From: Herbaspirillum sp.
GTDB taxonomy: Bacteria; Pseudomonadota; Gammaproteobacteria; Burkholderiales; Burkholderiaceae_D
Length of the DNA: 42,494 nucleotides
Direction: 5' to 3'
Assembly (NCBI GenBank): GCA_019233085.1
Contig: JAFAMT010000291.1
Location: 1-42,494 of the forward strand
Shown: piece after piece, positions 8,596-17,970 of the stretch
Layout: each line of letters opens with the position of its first letter
Numbering within the stretch: position 1 is the stretch's first letter
Translations under genes and position numbers: made by a program
Notes under the pieces: generated by a model
Database searches by the model: none
What the model saw: the letters and a program-made list of their open reading frames with translations, nothing else
Told to the model about the DNA's origin: nothing

Positions 8596-9114
8596 ATGGC
8601 AAAAATGCAATCGAAAACGCAAAGCGACAAGCCTGATGACGGCATGCGCGAAAAGATGATCGCTGTCAACCGCGTCACCAAGGTGGTGAAGGGTGGCCGT
8701 ATCATGGGTTTCGCAGCGCTGGCAGTGGTTGGTGACGGCGATGGCCGCATCGGCATGGGCAAGGGCAAGTCCAAGGAAGTGCCCGTGGCCGTGCAGAAGG
8801 CAATGGAAGAAGCACGTCGCAAGCTGATCAAGGTCACCCTGAAGAATGGTACCGTGCAACACACCGTCATCGGTAAGCACGGCGCTTCGTCGGTGATGAT
8901 CTCGCCGGCCAAGGACGGTACTGGCGTCATCGCCGGTGGTCCGATGCGCGCGATCTTCGAGGTGATGGGCGTGACCAACGTGGTGGCCAAGTCGAACGGT
9001 TCGACCAACCCCTACAACATGGTCCGTGCCACCCTGGACGGTCTGTCGAAGATGAACACTCCGGCTGAAATTGCTGCCAAGCGCGGCAAGTCGGTCGAAG
9101 AAATCCTGGGCTAA
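8596..9114 (+). CDS. rpsE: 30S ribosomal protein S5
   Basis: The 172-residue protein is S5 (E. coli 167). It has [20 protein letters not shown], the [20 protein letters not shown] loop and the C-terminal [21 protein letters not shown]5 helps form the mRNA entry site and affects decoding accuracy. AAGGA lies 9 bases before the ATG. rpmD begins 10 bases downstream. Confidence 0.98.
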   Translation: MAKMQSKTQSDKPDDGMREKMIAVNRVTKVVKGGRIMGFAALAVVGDGDGRIGMGKGKSKEVPVAVQKAMEEARRKLIKVTLKNGTVQHTVIGKHGASSVMISPAKDGTGVIAGGPMRAIFEVMGVTNVVAKSNGSTNPYNMVRATLDGLSKMNTPAEIAAKRGKSVEEILG

Positions 9115-9124
9115 GGTGATCGAG

Positions 9125-9304
9125 ATGGCTAACACAATCAAAGTCAAGCTGGTCAAGGGTCTGATCGGTACTCGTCAGGACCACCGCGCAACCGTGCGCG
9201 GTCTGGGTCTGCGTCGCGTCAACTCGGTGTCCGAACTGGAAGACACCCCGTCGGTGCGTGGCATGATCAACAAAGTGTCCTATCTTGTGAAAGTGGTGTC
9301 GTAA
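9125..9304 (+). CDS. rpmD: 50S ribosomal protein L30
   Basis: This small 59-residue protein (E. coli 59) has the L30 fold sequence [20 protein letters not shown] and [21 protein letters not shown]30 binds 23S rRNA near 5S. AAGGTG just after the rpsE stop is well spaced for this ATG. An upstream in-frame extension at 9071 lies inside rpsE and is not used. Confidence 0.96.
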   Translation: MANTIKVKLVKGLIGTRQDHRATVRGLGLRRVNSVSELEDTPSVRGMINKVSYLVKVVS

Positions 9305-9330
9305 GCGTCAGCTTGCGAACGGAGCGAATC

Positions 9331-9765
9331 ATGCAATTAAACACTATCCAACCCGCAGAAGGCGCGAAGCACGCTAAGCGTCGCGTCGGTCGTGGTATCG
9401 GCTCTGGCCTGGGCAAGACCGCTGGTCGCGGTCACAAGGGTCAGAAGTCGCGTTCGGGCGGTTTCCACAAGGTCGGCTTCGAAGGCGGCCAGATGCCCCT
9501 GCAACGCCGTCTGCCCAAGCGCGGTTTCAAGTCGCTGGCTACGCCTTACAAGGCTGAAGTTCGCCTGTCCGACCTGGAAAAGCTGCCTGTCGCCGAGATC
9601 GACGTGCTGGCACTGAAGCAAGCCGGCCTGGTGTCGGAACTGGCTCGTGTCGTACGTATCATCAAGGCCGGCGAACTGACCAAGAAGGTCACCGTCAAGG
9701 GTCTGATCGCAACCGCTGGTGCCAAGGCCGCTATTGAAGCTGCCGGTGGTTCCATCGCCGAGTGA
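9331..9765 (+). CDS. rplO: 50S ribosomal protein L15
   Basis: The 144-residue protein is L15 (E. coli 144). It starts [20 protein letters not shown] and contains the glycine- and lysine-rich [20 protein letters not shown] stretch and [21 protein letters not shown]15 enters early in 50S assembly. GGAG (9321-9324) lies 6 bases before the ATG; the in-frame alternative at 9313 has no binding site. Confidence 0.97.
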   Translation: MQLNTIQPAEGAKHAKRRVGRGIGSGLGKTAGRGHKGQKSRSGGFHKVGFEGGQMPLQRRLPKRGFKSLATPYKAEVRLSDLEKLPVAEIDVLALKQAGLVSELARVVRIIKAGELTKKVTVKGLIATAGAKAAIEAAGGSIAE

Positions 9766-9784
9766 TCCGGTCCCGGAGCATTAA

Positions 9785-11116
9785 TTGGCAACTACTCCTC
9801 AATTAGCGAAAGGCGCCGCAAAAGGCTTCCCCTGGGGGCGTTTGTGGTTCCTGCTGGGGGCGTTGATCGTTTATCGCATCGGTGCACATATCCCGGTTCC
9901 GGGTATTGATCCGACGCAGTTGGCGCAGCTGTTCAAGCAGAATCAGGGCGGCATTCTGGGCATGTTCAACATGTTCTCCGGTGGTGCCCTGTCGCGCTTT
10001 ACGATCTTCGCACTGGGGATCATGCCGTATATCTCGGCATCGATCATCATGCAGCTGCTGTCGGTGGTTTCGCCGCAGCTGGAAGCTTTGAAGAAAGAGG
10101 GCGAAGCCGGTCGTCGCAAGATCACGCAGTACACGCGTTACGGCACCCTGGTGCTGGCGACCTTCCAGGCGCTGGGCATTGCGGTGGCGCTGGAATCGCA
10201 AGCCGGCCTGGTGCTGGATCCGGGTCTGGCCTTCCGTCTGACGACGGTGGTGACCTTGATTACCGGTACGATGTTCCTGATGTGGCTGGGTGAACAGATC
10301 ACTGAACGTGGTCTGGGCAATGGCATCTCGATCATCATCTTCGCCGGTATTGCAGCTGGTTTGCCGAATGCTCTGGGTGGCTTGTTCCAGCTGGTCAACA
10401 CTGGCTCGATGCACTCCCTGTCGGCGATCCTGATCTGTGTGATCGTTGCACTGGTGACTTTCGTGGTGGTGTTCATTGAACGCGGTCAGCGCAAGATCCT
10501 GGTGAACTATGCGAAGCGTCAGGTCGGTAACAAGATCTACGGTGGCCAAAGCAGCCACCTGCCGCTGAAGTTGAACATGGCTGGCGTGATTCCGCCGATC
10601 TTTGCGTCGTCGATCATCCTGTTCCCGGCCACGATCACCAGCTGGTTCACATCGGGTGATACGTCGAATCCCTTCATTCGTTTCCTGAAGGATCTGGCGG
10701 CGTCGATGGCACCAGGTGAACCGATCCACGCGTTGCTGTATGCAGTGGCCATTGTGTTCTTCTGCTTCTTCTATACCGCGCTGGTGTTCAACAGCAAGGA
10801 AACGGCAGATAACCTGAAGAAGAGTGGTGCGTTTGTTCCGGGTATCCGTCCGGGTGACCAGACGGCGCGTTATATCGACAAGATCCTGATGCGCCTGACC
10901 CTGGCCGGCGCCGTGTACATCACCCTGGTGTGCCTGTTGCCAGAGTTCCTGATTGCACGGTGGAAGGTGCCGTTCTACTTCGGTGGCACATCGCTGCTGA
11001 TCATCGTGGTCGTGACGATGGATTTCATGGCCCAGGTGCAGAACTATGTGATGTCACAGCAGTATGAATCGTTGCTCCGCAAAGCTAATTTCAAGGGTGG
11101 CATGACACCGCGATAA
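9785..11116 (+). CDS. secY: Protein translocase subunit SecY
   Basis: SecY is the channel subunit of the SecYEG inner-membrane translocon. The 443-residue product has ten hydrophobic segments, beginning near [20 protein letters not shown], with the plug-region sequence [20 protein letters not shown] and the cytoplasmic loop [20 protein letters not shown]. The start is TTG: GGAG (9775-9778) is 6 bases upstream, and no ATG lies between it and the first membrane segment. Its place after rplO is universal in proteobacteria. Confidence 0.98.
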   Translation: MATTPQLAKGAAKGFPWGRLWFLLGALIVYRIGAHIPVPGIDPTQLAQLFKQNQGGILGMFNMFSGGALSRFTIFALGIMPYISASIIMQLLSVVSPQLEALKKEGEAGRRKITQYTRYGTLVLATFQALGIAVALESQAGLVLDPGLAFRLTTVVTLITGTMFLMWLGEQITERGLGNGISIIIFAGIAAGLPNALGGLFQLVNTGSMHSLSAILICVIVALVTFVVVFIERGQRKILVNYAKRQVGNKIYGGQSSHLPLKLNMAGVIPPIFASSIILFPATITSWFTSGDTSNPFIRFLKDLAASMAPGEPIHALLYAVAIVFFCFFYTALVFNSKETADNLKKSGAFVPGIRPGDQTARYIDKILMRLTLAGAVYITLVCLLPEFLIARWKVPFYFGGTSLLIIVVVTMDFMAQVQNYVMSQQYESLLRKANFKGGMTPR

Positions 11117-11148
11117 GCGGGTTTTGCCCCAGAGGAAGAAGACACGGA

Positions 11149-11367
11149 ATGGCAAAAGACGACGTTATTCAGATGCAGGGCGAGATTCTTGAAAATCTCC
11201 CTAACGCGACATTCAGGGTTAAGTTGGAAAACGGTCACGTTGTACTCGGCCATATTTCCGGCAAGATGCGCATGAATTACATCCGTATCTTGCCCGGCGA
11301 TAAGGTAACGGTGGAACTGACGCCTTACGATTTGAGCCGGGCACGTATCGTGTTCCGAACCAAGTAA
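11149..11367 (+). CDS. infA: Translation initiation factor IF-1
   Basis: The 72-residue S1-type OB-fold protein has the IF-1 sequence [40 protein letters not shown] and [16 protein letters not shown]-1 blocks the 30S A site during initiation. E. coli has infA elsewhere; the secY-infA-rpmJ position is typical of betaproteobacteria and many Gram-positives. Many relatives carry a second infA copy, so this may not be the only one. Confidence 0.97.
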   Translation: MAKDDVIQMQGEILENLPNATFRVKLENGHVVLGHISGKMRMNYIRILPGDKVTVELTPYDLSRARIVFRTK

Positions 11368-11397
11368 CAGTGAAACATTGAAAGAAAGAGGGCCACA

Positions 11398-11511
11398 ATG
11401 AAAGTGCTCGCATCAGTCAAGCGGATCTGCCGCAACTGCAAAATCATCAAGCGCAATGGCATCGTTCGTGTGATCTGCACCGAACCCCGCCATAAGCAGC
11501 GCCAGGGTTAA
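11398..11511 (+). CDS. rpmJ: 50S ribosomal protein L36 (zinc-binding form)
   Basis: A 37-residue protein begins [20 protein letters not shown]. Cys11, Cys14, Cys27 and His32 form the zinc site of the C+ type of L36. It binds 23S rRNA late in assembly. AGAGGGCC precedes the ATG. Together with the zinc-free S14 it shows a mixed zinc requirement among these ribosomal proteins. Confidence 0.96.
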   Translation: MKVLASVKRICRNCKIIKRNGIVRVICTEPRHKQRQG

Positions 11512-11539
11512 TTTAACGTTATTGATCGAGGAATAACGA

Positions 11540-11905
11540 ATGGCACGTATTGCAGGGGTCAACATCCCCAACCATCAGCACACCGTGATCGGCCTGACCG
11601 CCATCTACGGTATTGGCCGTCCCCGCGCGGAAGACATCTGCGCAGCTACCGGCGTACCGACCAACAAGAAGGTCAAGGACCTGGACGATAACGAGCTGGA
11701 AAAGCTGCGTGACGAAATCGCCAAGTTCGTCGTGGAAGGCGATCTGCGCCGTGAGTTGTCCATGAACATCAAGCGTTTGATGGACCTGGGTTGCTACCGC
11801 GGTCTGCGTCACCGTCGTGGCTTGCCGGTTCGTGGTCAACGTACCCGCACCAATGCCCGTACTCGCAAGGGTCCGCGCAAGGCCGCTCAATCGCTGAAGA
11901 AATAA
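11540..11905 (+). CDS. rpsM: 30S ribosomal protein S13
   Basis: The 121-residue protein is S13 (E. coli 118): [40 protein letters not shown] and the basic C-terminus [20 protein letters not shown]. It sits in the 30S head and forms bridges to the 50S subunit and the P-site tRNA. It starts the alpha-operon segment. In E. coli the S4-binding pseudoknot lies just upstream; the 28-base gap here is too short for that structure. Confidence 0.98.
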   Translation: MARIAGVNIPNHQHTVIGLTAIYGIGRPRAEDICAATGVPTNKKVKDLDDNELEKLRDEIAKFVVEGDLRRELSMNIKRLMDLGCYRGLRHRRGLPVRGQRTRTNARTRKGPRKAAQSLKK

Positions 11906-11947
11906 TCCCGGCAGGCGCAAGCACTGGTCGGATTCAAGGAAGAAATT

Positions 11948-12352
11948 ATGGCAAAGTCCCCCAACAACGCAGCAGCATCGCGTGTTCGTAAGAAAGTCAA
12001 GAAGAACGTTGCTGAAGGCATCGCGCACGTTCACGCTTCGTTCAACAACACCATCATCACGATCACCGACCGTCAGGGCAATGCCCTGTCGTGGGCGACT
12101 TCGGGTGGTGCTGGCTTCAAGGGTTCGCGCAAGTCGACTCCGTTCGCCGCCCAGGTCGCCGCTGAAAGCGCCGGCAAGGTCGCGATCGAATGCGGCATCA
12201 AGAACCTGGAAGTGCGTATCAAGGGCCCCGGCCCGGGCCGTGAATCCGCAGTGCGCGCTCTGAACAACCTGGGCATCAAGATCACCCAGATCCAGGACGT
12301 GACCCCGGTCCCGCACAACGGCTGCCGTCCGCCGAAGCGCCGTCGCATCTAA
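11948..12352 (+). CDS. rpsK: 30S ribosomal protein S11
   Basis: The 134-residue protein is S11 (E. coli 129): [20 protein letters not shown], the [20 protein letters not shown] segment and the C-terminal [16 protein letters not shown]. It lies in the platform near the mRNA exit. CAAGGAAG precedes the ATG. A promoter-like TATAAT and a terminator follow its stop, separating it from rpsD. Confidence 0.98.
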   Translation: MAKSPNNAAASRVRKKVKKNVAEGIAHVHASFNNTIITITDRQGNALSWATSGGAGFKGSRKSTPFAAQVAAESAGKVAIECGIKNLEVRIKGPGPGRESAVRALNNLGIKITQIQDVTPVPHNGCRPPKRRRI

Positions 12353-12397
12353 GTTGTAGTATAATCTTGCGCTTTCGCCTGGCTTCAGGTGAAAGCG
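12353..12397 (+). promoter_or_regulatory. Promoter-like -10 and leader hairpin before rpsD
   Basis: A perfect TATAAT (12360-12365) starts 7 bases after the rpsK stop. No good -35 is visible in the end of rpsK. A long hairpin follows at once (12370-12381 with 12386-12397, 12 bp, one G-U pair, loop GCTT). A transcript from this -10 would begin near the base of that hairpin. Confidence 0.35.
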
Positions 12398-12407
12398 TTG
12401 GAAATCA

Positions 12408-12438
12408 CCCGCCAATCACCTTGGCGGGTTTTGTTCTT
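12408..12438 (+). terminator. Intrinsic terminator between rpsK and rpsD
   Basis: CCCGCCAA (12408-12415) pairs perfectly with TTGGCGGG (12421-12428) around TCACC, followed by TTTTGTTCTT. It lies 74 bases before the rpsD start and behind the TATAAT at 12360. It can end the rpsM-rpsK transcript, or act as an attenuator for rpsD. Confidence 0.65.
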
Positions 12439-12447
12439 AAGACCACT

Positions 12448-12490
12448 GTCTGGCCGCATGCAGGTCAGACTAGCGTCCGGCAGTCTGGGA
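12448..12490 (+). promoter_or_regulatory. Two mutually exclusive hairpins in the rpsD leader
   Basis: Hairpin A pairs 12448-12455 with 12463-12470 (8 bp, one G-U, loop GCATGCA). Hairpin B pairs CAGACT 12466-12471 with AGTCTG 12482-12487. They share bases 12466-12470, so only one can form. Both lie just before the rpsD ribosome binding site (12501-12506). An S4-responsive control element is my inference, as S4 represses its own synthesis in both E. coli and Bacillus. Confidence 0.4.
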
Positions 12491-12512
12491 CGTCATTGAT
12501 AAAGGAAATACC

Positions 12513-13136
12513 GTGGCACGTTATATCGGACCGAAAGCAAAACTCTCCCGCCGCGAAGGCACCGACCTGTTCCTGAAGAGCGCACGCCGCTCGCTGGATT
12601 CCAAGTGCAAGCTGGATTCCAAGCCGGGTCAACATGGCCGCACCTCGGGCGCACGCACCTCTGACTATGGTAACCAGCTGCGCGAAAAGCAGAAGGTCAA
12701 GCGCATGTACGGCGTCCTCGAGCGCCAGTTCCGCCGCTACTTCGCTGAAGCCGACCGCCGCAAGGGCAACACCGGCGAAACCCTGTTGAAGCTGCTGGAA
12801 TCGCGTCTGGACAACGTCGTCTACCGCATGGGCTTCGGCTCGACCCGCGCTGAAGCGCGTCAGCTGGTGTCCCACAAGGCGCTGACCGTGAACGGTCAAG
12901 TCGTGAACATTGCTTCCTACTCGGTCAAGGCCGGTGACGTCGTCGCCGTGCGCGAAAAGGCCAAGAAGCAAGTGCGTATCGCTGAAGCCCTGTCGCTGGC
13001 CGAGTCGAACGGTTTCCCGCAGTGGGTTTCCGTGGATGCGAAGAAGCTGGAAGGCACCTTCAAGTCCGCTCCGGACCGTAGCGAAATCGCTGCCGACGTC
13101 AACGAATCGCTGATCGTCGAACTGTATTCGCGTTAA
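12513..13136 (+). CDS. rpsD: 30S ribosomal protein S4
   Basis: The 207-residue protein is S4 (E. coli 206): [20 protein letters not shown], the [20 protein letters not shown] region and an S4 RNA-binding domain ([20 protein letters not shown], near residues 96-115). S4 nucleates 16S assembly. The start is GTG, with AAAGGA (12501-12506) 6 bases upstream. Terminators flank it on both sides (12408-12438 and 13160-13184), so it can be a single-gene unit. Confidence 0.98.
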   Translation: MARYIGPKAKLSRREGTDLFLKSARRSLDSKCKLDSKPGQHGRTSGARTSDYGNQLREKQKVKRMYGVLERQFRRYFAEADRRKGNTGETLLKLLESRLDNVVYRMGFGSTRAEARQLVSHKALTVNGQVVNIASYSVKAGDVVAVREKAKKQVRIAEALSLAESNGFPQWVSVDAKKLEGTFKSAPDRSEIAADVNESLIVELYSR

Positions 13137-13159
13137 TCCGTCGTACAGCTTTACCCCTG

Positions 13160-13184
13160 TGCCCACCTCATGGTGGGCATTTTT
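13160..13184 (+). terminator. Intrinsic terminator after rpsD
   Basis: TGCCCACC (13160-13167) pairs with GGTGGGCA (13172-13179) around TCAT and is followed by TTTTT (13180-13184). It separates rpsD from rpoA, which are cotranscribed in E. coli. I found no convincing promoter in the 58 bases before rpoA, so read-through may supply RNA polymerase alpha. Confidence 0.75.
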
Positions 13185-13242
13185 CCGAACTGCCATCAGC
13201 CTTATCGGTGTAACGAACCGAGGGTATTGAAAAGGACAATTC

Positions 13243-14220
13243 ATGCAAAACAGTTTGTTGAAGCCCCGCATCATCGAAGTGGAAGCCCTGGCTCCCGGTC
13301 ACGCCAAGGTCGTGATGGAGCCGTTCGAGCGCGGCTACGGTCACACCCTGGGCAACGCGCTGCGTCGCGTCCTGCTCTCGACCATGACCGGCTATGCGCC
13401 CACCGAAGTCACCATCGCCGGCGTCGTGCACGAGTATTCCTCGCTGGACGGCGTGCAGGAAGACGTCGTGGACATCCTGCTGAATCTGAAGGGCGTGGTC
13501 TTCAAGCTGCACAACCGTGACGAAGTCACCCTGACCCTGAAGAAGGAAGGCGAAGGCGCCGTCCTGGCTTCCGACATCGACCTGCCCCACGACGTGGAAC
13601 TGATCAACCCGGATCACGTCATCGCCAACCTGACCGGTGGCGGTAAGCTGGACATGCAGATCAAGGTCGAAAAGGGCCGTGGCTACGTGCCGGGTAACGT
13701 GCGTCGCCTGTCCGAAGACACCAACAAGACCATCGGTCGCATCATCCTGGACGCTTCCTTCTCGCCGGTGCGTCGCGTTTCCTACGCCGTGGAATCGGCG
13801 CGTGTGGAACAGCGTACCGACCTGGACAAGCTGGTCATGAACATCGAGACCAACGGCGTCATCACCCCGGAAGAAGCGATCCGTCAATCGGCCCGCGTGC
13901 TGGTTGATCAACTGAACGTGTTCGCTGCCCTGGAAGGCACCGAAGCGACTGCAGAAGCACCGTCGCGCGCACCGCAGGTCGATCCTATCCTGCTGCGTCC
14001 GGTCGACGACCTGGAGCTGACCGTGCGTTCGGCAAACTGCCTGAAGGCCGAGAACATCTACTACATCGGCGACCTGATCCAGCGCAGCGAGAACGAACTG
14101 CTGAAGACCCCGAACCTGGGTCGCAAGTCGTTGAACGAAATCAAGGAAGTCCTGGCTTCGCGTGGCCTGACCCTGGGCATGAAGCTGGAAAACTGGCCGC
14201 CTGCCGGCCTGGAGAAGTAA
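13243..14220 (+). CDS. rpoA: RNA polymerase alpha subunit
   Basis: The 325-residue protein is full-length alpha (E. coli 329). The N-terminal dimerisation domain holds [20 protein letters not shown] near residues 26-45. A linker around residues 232-245 ([16 protein letters not shown]) precedes the C-terminal domain with [20 protein letters not shown] and [20 protein letters not shown], which contacts UP elements and activators. AAAGGA precedes the ATG. Confidence 0.98.
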   Translation: MQNSLLKPRIIEVEALAPGHAKVVMEPFERGYGHTLGNALRRVLLSTMTGYAPTEVTIAGVVHEYSSLDGVQEDVVDILLNLKGVVFKLHNRDEVTLTLKKEGEGAVLASDIDLPHDVELINPDHVIANLTGGGKLDMQIKVEKGRGYVPGNVRRLSEDTNKTIGRIILDASFSPVRRVSYAVESARVEQRTDLDKLVMNIETNGVITPEEAIRQSARVLVDQLNVFAALEGTEATAEAPSRAPQVDPILLRPVDDLELTVRSANCLKAENIYYIGDLIQRSENELLKTPNLGRKSLNEIKEVLASRGLTLGMKLENWPPAGLEK

Positions 14221-14253
14221 TTCCTGTCGCCTGGCGGGCGTGGATGAAGATCC

Positions 14254-14270
14254 TGCCGGCCAGGCCGGCA
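14254..14270 (+). other. Hairpin in the rpoA-rplQ gap
   Basis: TGCCGGC (14254-14260) pairs with GCCGGCA (14264-14270) around a CAG loop. No T tract follows, so it is probably not a terminator. It lies in an unusually long 177-base gap between two genes that normally share a message. I see nothing else definite in this gap. Confidence 0.4.
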
Positions 14271-14397
14271 AGACACTGTATCCGTAGTACCTGTAGCAAC
14301 ACTTTTATCCGTCATTTACCGGTCCGCGGTCCGGACAGCCAAGCTGGCCTGCCGATAGAAGAACTGGATCAAAACTGTAACCTGAAAGGAAATTACC

Positions 14398-14793
14398 ATG
14401 CGTCACCGTCACGGTCTCCGCAAACTGAATCGTACTTCGTCCCACCGTCTGGCCATGCTGCGCAACATGACTGTTTCGCTGCTGCGTCATGAAGCCATCA
14501 AGACCACCCTGCCGAAGGCCAAGGAACTGCGCCGCGTCGTCGAGCCGATCCTGACCCTGGGCAAGGTCGACACCCTGGCCAACAAGCGTCTGGCCTTCAA
14601 CCGCCTGCGCGATCGCGAAATCGTCGGCAAGCTGTTCTCCGAACTGGGCCCGCGTTACGCTGCCCGTAACGGCGGCTACCTGCGCATCCTGAAGATGGGC
14701 TTCCGCCAAGGCGACAACGCTCCGATGGCCTTCGTCGAGCTGGTTGACCGTCCGGAAGTCACCGACGCTGCCGACGCACCGACCGCCGAGTAA
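14398..14793 (+). CDS. rplQ: 50S ribosomal protein L17
   Basis: The 131-residue protein is L17 (E. coli 127): [40 protein letters not shown] and [21 protein letters not shown]17 surrounds part of the peptide exit. GAAAGGAAATTACC precedes the start. It closes the ribosomal supercluster and is followed by a strong terminator. Confidence 0.98.
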   Translation: MRHRHGLRKLNRTSSHRLAMLRNMTVSLLRHEAIKTTLPKAKELRRVVEPILTLGKVDTLANKRLAFNRLRDREIVGKLFSELGPRYAARNGGYLRILKMGFRQGDNAPMAFVELVDRPEVTDAADAPTAE

Positions 14794-14817
14794 TCGCACG
14801 GTTGTGGGCAATATCAG

Positions 14818-14849
14818 AAAAGCCAGGCTTAGCCTGGCTTTTTTGTTTT
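14818..14849 (+). terminator. Intrinsic terminator of the alpha operon
   Basis: AAAAGCCAGGC (14818-14828) pairs with GCCTGGCTTTT (14832-14842) around TTA, followed by a T-rich run to 14849. It is among the strongest terminators in the window. Confidence 0.92.
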
Positions 14850-14963
14850 CCGGCGCGGCTGACGACGCGGCGGTGGCGGCATGTGTAGCAATGTCTTGCG
14901 TTTGTCCGGCGGCGCGTTGGGCCAGGATGTGATTGAATACGGCATGCGCAAGGAGCCCGTCCG

Positions 14964-15311
14964 ATGACCTCTTCACTGTTGAACCAGCCGCTGCTGGTGG
15001 TGACCAATGTACCGCAGCAGGCACTGGCCGATGCCATGGCCAGGAGTCTGGTGGAACAAGGCTTGGCCGCCTGCGTCAATATCCTGCCGCCGGTGGCGTC
15101 CGTCTATCGCTGGCAGGGCCAGGTGGAGCAAGCCAGCGAGATCCCGCTGCTGATCAAGACCACGCAGGCGCGTTACCAGGAGCTGGAGCAGGCGATCCTG
15201 CGGGCTCACCCCTACGAGGTCCCGGAGATCGTCGCGCTGCCCCTGGCGACCGGTTTGCCGGCCTACCTGACATGGATGCAGCACGAGACCGCCAAGCCCG
15301 TGCAGGCGTGA
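14964..15311 (+). CDS. cutA: CutA1 divalent-cation tolerance protein
   Basis: The 115-residue protein has the CutA1 signature LAACVNILPPVASVYRWQGQ near residues 34-53, then EIPLLIKTTQARYQELE and HPYEVPEIVALPL. CutA1 forms very stable ferredoxin-like trimers; a role in copper tolerance is reported in E. coli, but the exact function is unsettled. AAGGAG precedes the ATG. In E. coli cutA also lies beside dsbD, which supports the assignment and possible cotranscription. Confidence 0.93.
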   Translation: MTSSLLNQPLLVVTNVPQQALADAMARSLVEQGLAACVNILPPVASVYRWQGQVEQASEIPLLIKTTQARYQELEQAILRAHPYEVPEIVALPLATGLPAYLTWMQHETAKPVQA

Positions 15312-15385
15312 CTGTCTCTGCTGCCCACACCGACCTGCCGACCCACCGAGCGACCGAGCAACCAGCAAGCACATCGTAGAACCGC

Positions 15386-17179
15386 ATGAAGAAGAGCCTT
15401 GACCGTTTCCCCCGCCTGTTCGCGCTGCTGTTGCAGTTGCTGGCCCTGCTGCTGCTGTCTGGCACCGCGCCGGCGCGCGCGGCCGACGATTACCTGCCTC
15501 CCGAACAGGCCTTCCAGCTCAGCGCCCGCATGATCGATGCCGGCACGCTGGAGTTGAGCTATCGCATCGCCGATGGCTACTACATGTATCGCGATCGCTT
15601 CCACTTCAGTGCCCAGGGTGCGACGCTGGGCGAGCCGCAATTTCCTGCCGGAAAGCGCAAGTACGACGAGAATTTCCAGAAGGAGGTGGAGACCTACCAC
15701 CAGGCCGTGACCGCGCGCATGAGCGTCACCGGAGCCACCGGCAACTTTACGGTCAGTGCCGTCTCGCAGGGTTGCGCGGACAAGGGTTTATGTTATCCAC
15801 CGATGACCCTGACCGTGACCATGTCGCCCCAGGCCATCGGCCAGATCGTCGCCGGCGGTAGCGGCAAGGAGCGCGCCGCGGGCAGCGCTGGTAGTGACAT
15901 GGACGGCATCGCTGCCGTGCTCAAGAGCGGCCGCCTGTGGAGCATCCTGTCACTGTTCTTCGTGCTGGGCATCGGCTTGTCGTTCACGCCTTGCGTCTTG
16001 CCGATGCTGCCCATCCTCTCTTCCATCATCGTCGGCCAGCAGGCCGCCGCGGGATCCAGCGCTGGCGCAGGCCGCGGCCGCAGCTTCCTGCTCTCGGTCG
16101 ATTATTCACTGGGTATGGCACTGGTCTATACCGCCCTGGGCGTGGCGGCGGGCATGCTGGGCGAGGGGCTTTCCGCCTATCTGCAGAAACCCTGGGTGCT
16201 GGGGGCCTTCGCACTGCTGATGGCAGGCCTGGCCCTGTCGATGTTCGATCTCTACACGCTGCAGGTGCCGGCGGCGCTGCAGTCGCGCCTGTCCAGCGCC
16301 TCCGGCGGTGGCAGCGGCAAGTGGCTGGGCGTGTTCCTGATGGGGGCGATCTCGGCCCTGATCGTCGGCCCCTGCGTGGCCGCGCCGCTGGCCGGTGCCC
16401 TGCTCTACATCAGCCAGACCGGCAACGTCGTGCTGGGTGGTTCGGCCCTGTTTGCCATGGCCGCCGGCATGAGCGTGCCGTTGCTGCTCATCGGCGCCTC
16501 GGCCGGCGCATTGCTGCCCCGTGCGGGCGCCTGGATGGATGCGGTCAAACGCTTCTTCGGCGTGTTGATGCTGGGCACGGCGCTGTGGATGGTGTCACCG
16601 GTGATCCCGGCCTGGTTGCACGTGGCCGGCTGGGCGGCGCTGGGCGTCGGTTACGGTGCCTACCTGCTGTGGGCGCGTGCGGCCGGCTGGGCAGCGCGCG
16701 CACTGGGCCTGGCCGTGGTCACGCTGGGCCTGCTGCAGCTGGTCAGCGTGGCCACGGGCGGCCGTGATCCGCTCGCGCCGCTGTCCCACCTGCGGGGCCA
16801 GGCGAGCGCAGCGGCTGCGACCGAGTTCGTACGCGTGCGCTCCAGCGCCGAGCTCGATGCCGCCCTGAAGCAGAACGCCGCCGGCCAGCGCCGCCCGGTG
16901 ATGCTGGACTTCTATGCCGACTGGTGCGTCTCCTGCAAGGAAATGGAGCGCTTCACCTTCAGCGATGCGCGCGTCAAGGAACGTTTCGGGCAGATGCTGC
17001 TGCTGCAGATCGACGTCACCGCCAACAACGCCGAGGACCGCGCCATGCTCAAGCGTTTCGATCTCTTCGGCCCGCCGGGCATCATGTTCTTCGATGCCGA
17101 CGGGCAAGAGCTGCCGCAGCGCCGCGTCATCGGCTACCAGGATGCCGGGCGCTTCCTGGCCACGCTGCAGAGCCTGTGA
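15386..17179 (+). CDS. dsbD: Thiol:disulfide interchange protein DsbD
   Basis: DsbD passes electrons from cytoplasmic thioredoxin across the inner membrane to periplasmic thiols (DsbC, CcmG or ResA-like proteins). The 597-residue protein has a signal peptide ending near ARA (residues 28-32) and an N-terminal domain with Cys130/Cys136 (GCADKGLC). About eight membrane segments carry Cys203 (TPCVLPMLP) and Cys330 (GPCVAAPL), and the C-terminal thioredoxin domain has Cys514/Cys517 (DWCVSCKEM). All six catalytic cysteines are present. It could feed reductant to the ResB/CcsB cytochrome c system further along. Confidence 0.96.
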   Translation: MKKSLDRFPRLFALLLQLLALLLLSGTAPARAADDYLPPEQAFQLSARMIDAGTLELSYRIADGYYMYRDRFHFSAQGATLGEPQFPAGKRKYDENFQKEVETYHQAVTARMSVTGATGNFTVSAVSQGCADKGLCYPPMTLTVTMSPQAIGQIVAGGSGKERAAGSAGSDMDGIAAVLKSGRLWSILSLFFVLGIGLSFTPCVLPMLPILSSIIVGQQAAAGSSAGAGRGRSFLLSVDYSLGMALVYTALGVAAGMLGEGLSAYLQKPWVLGAFALLMAGLALSMFDLYTLQVPAALQSRLSSASGGGSGKWLGVFLMGAISALIVGPCVAAPLAGALLYISQTGNVVLGGSALFAMAAGMSVPLLLIGASAGALLPRAGAWMDAVKRFFGVLMLGTALWMVSPVIPAWLHVAGWAALGVGYGAYLLWARAAGWAARALGLAVVTLGLLQLVSVATGGRDPLAPLSHLRGQASAAAATEFVRVRSSAELDAALKQNAAGQRRPVMLDFYADWCVSCKEMERFTFSDARVKERFGQMLLLQIDVTANNAEDRAMLKRFDLFGPPGIMFFDADGQELPQRRVIGYQDAGRFLATLQSL

Positions 17180-17236
17180 TGGCGTGATGGGCCTCACCAC
17201 ATTGCGCGGCGTTATTTGAAAAGCACTTTATAGTCG

Positions 17237-17265
17237 TTGGCCTGGGGCTGGCCTCGCGTTATAGT
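17237..17265 (+). promoter_or_regulatory. Promoter of the peroxiredoxin gene
   Basis: TTGGCC (17237-17242) and TATAGT (17260-17265) are separated by exactly 17 bases and lie about 40 bases before the start codon. A second TATAGT at 17229-17234 has no well-spaced -35. Confidence 0.55.
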
Positions 17266-17305
17266 CAGCCTTTCTGTTTTCACTCTGTCCACCAAGGAGA
17301 CCACC

Positions 17306-17944
17306 ATGACGTTGCGCCTGGGCGATACCGCACCGGATTTCGAGCAAGAATCCTCCATCGGCAAGATCAAATTCCACGACTGGGCGGGTGACTCCTGGGT
17401 CGTGCTGTTCTCGCACCCGGCCGATTTCACGCCGGTCTGCACCACCGAGCTGGGCCTGACCGCCAAGCTCAAGCCCGAATTCGACAAGCGTAACGTCAAG
17501 GCCATCGCCCTGTCGGTGGACGGCGCCGAAGCCCACAACCAGTGGATCAAGGACATCGAGGAAACCCAGCAGACCGTGGTCGGTTTCCCCATCGTGGCCG
17601 ACGTCGACAAGAAGGTCGCCGGCCTCTACGACATGATCCACCCGAACCAGTCCGAGACGGCCACGGTGCGTTCGCTCTTCGTCATCGATCCCAAGAAGAA
17701 GGTCCGCCTCATCATCACCTACCCGATGAGCACCGGCCGCAACTTCGATGAAGTCCTGCGCGTGCTGGATGCCCTGCAGCTGACCGATGGCTACACCGTG
17801 GCCACCCCGGGCAACTGGAAGGACGGCGACGACGTCATCATCCCGCTGTCGGTCAAGGATGAGGAAGTGATCAAGCAGAAGTATCCCAAGGGCTACAAGT
17901 CGCCGCGCCCCTACCTGCGCATCACGCCGCAGCCGAACAAGTAA
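17306..17944 (+). CDS. 1-Cys peroxiredoxin (Prx6 family)
   Basis: The 212-residue thiol peroxidase reduces hydrogen peroxide and organic hydroperoxides. The peroxidatic motif is SHPADFTPVCTTELG, with Cys45 and Thr42. The long C-terminal part (ITYPMSTGRNFDEVLRVLDA, then VATPGNWKDGDDVIIPLSV) is typical of Prx6, which lacks a nearby resolving cysteine. I chose ATG 17306 because AAGGAG (17294-17299) is 6 bases upstream; an in-frame upstream start would run through the promoter. The gene converges on the LysR gene. Confidence 0.95.
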   Translation: MTLRLGDTAPDFEQESSIGKIKFHDWAGDSWVVLFSHPADFTPVCTTELGLTAKLKPEFDKRNVKAIALSVDGAEAHNQWIKDIEETQQTVVGFPIVADVDKKVAGLYDMIHPNQSETATVRSLFVIDPKKKVRLIITYPMSTGRNFDEVLRVLDALQLTDGYTVATPGNWKDGDDVIIPLSVKDEEVIKQKYPKGYKSPRPYLRITPQPNK

Positions 17945-17970
17945 GCGGCCTGCTGTCCTTGTTGCTCCGA

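Noticed and set aside
15312-15385. Short ACCGA/CCGAC/GAGCA-like iterations between cutA and dsbD
   Set aside because: They are irregular and short, and do not form a clean tandem repeat or array.
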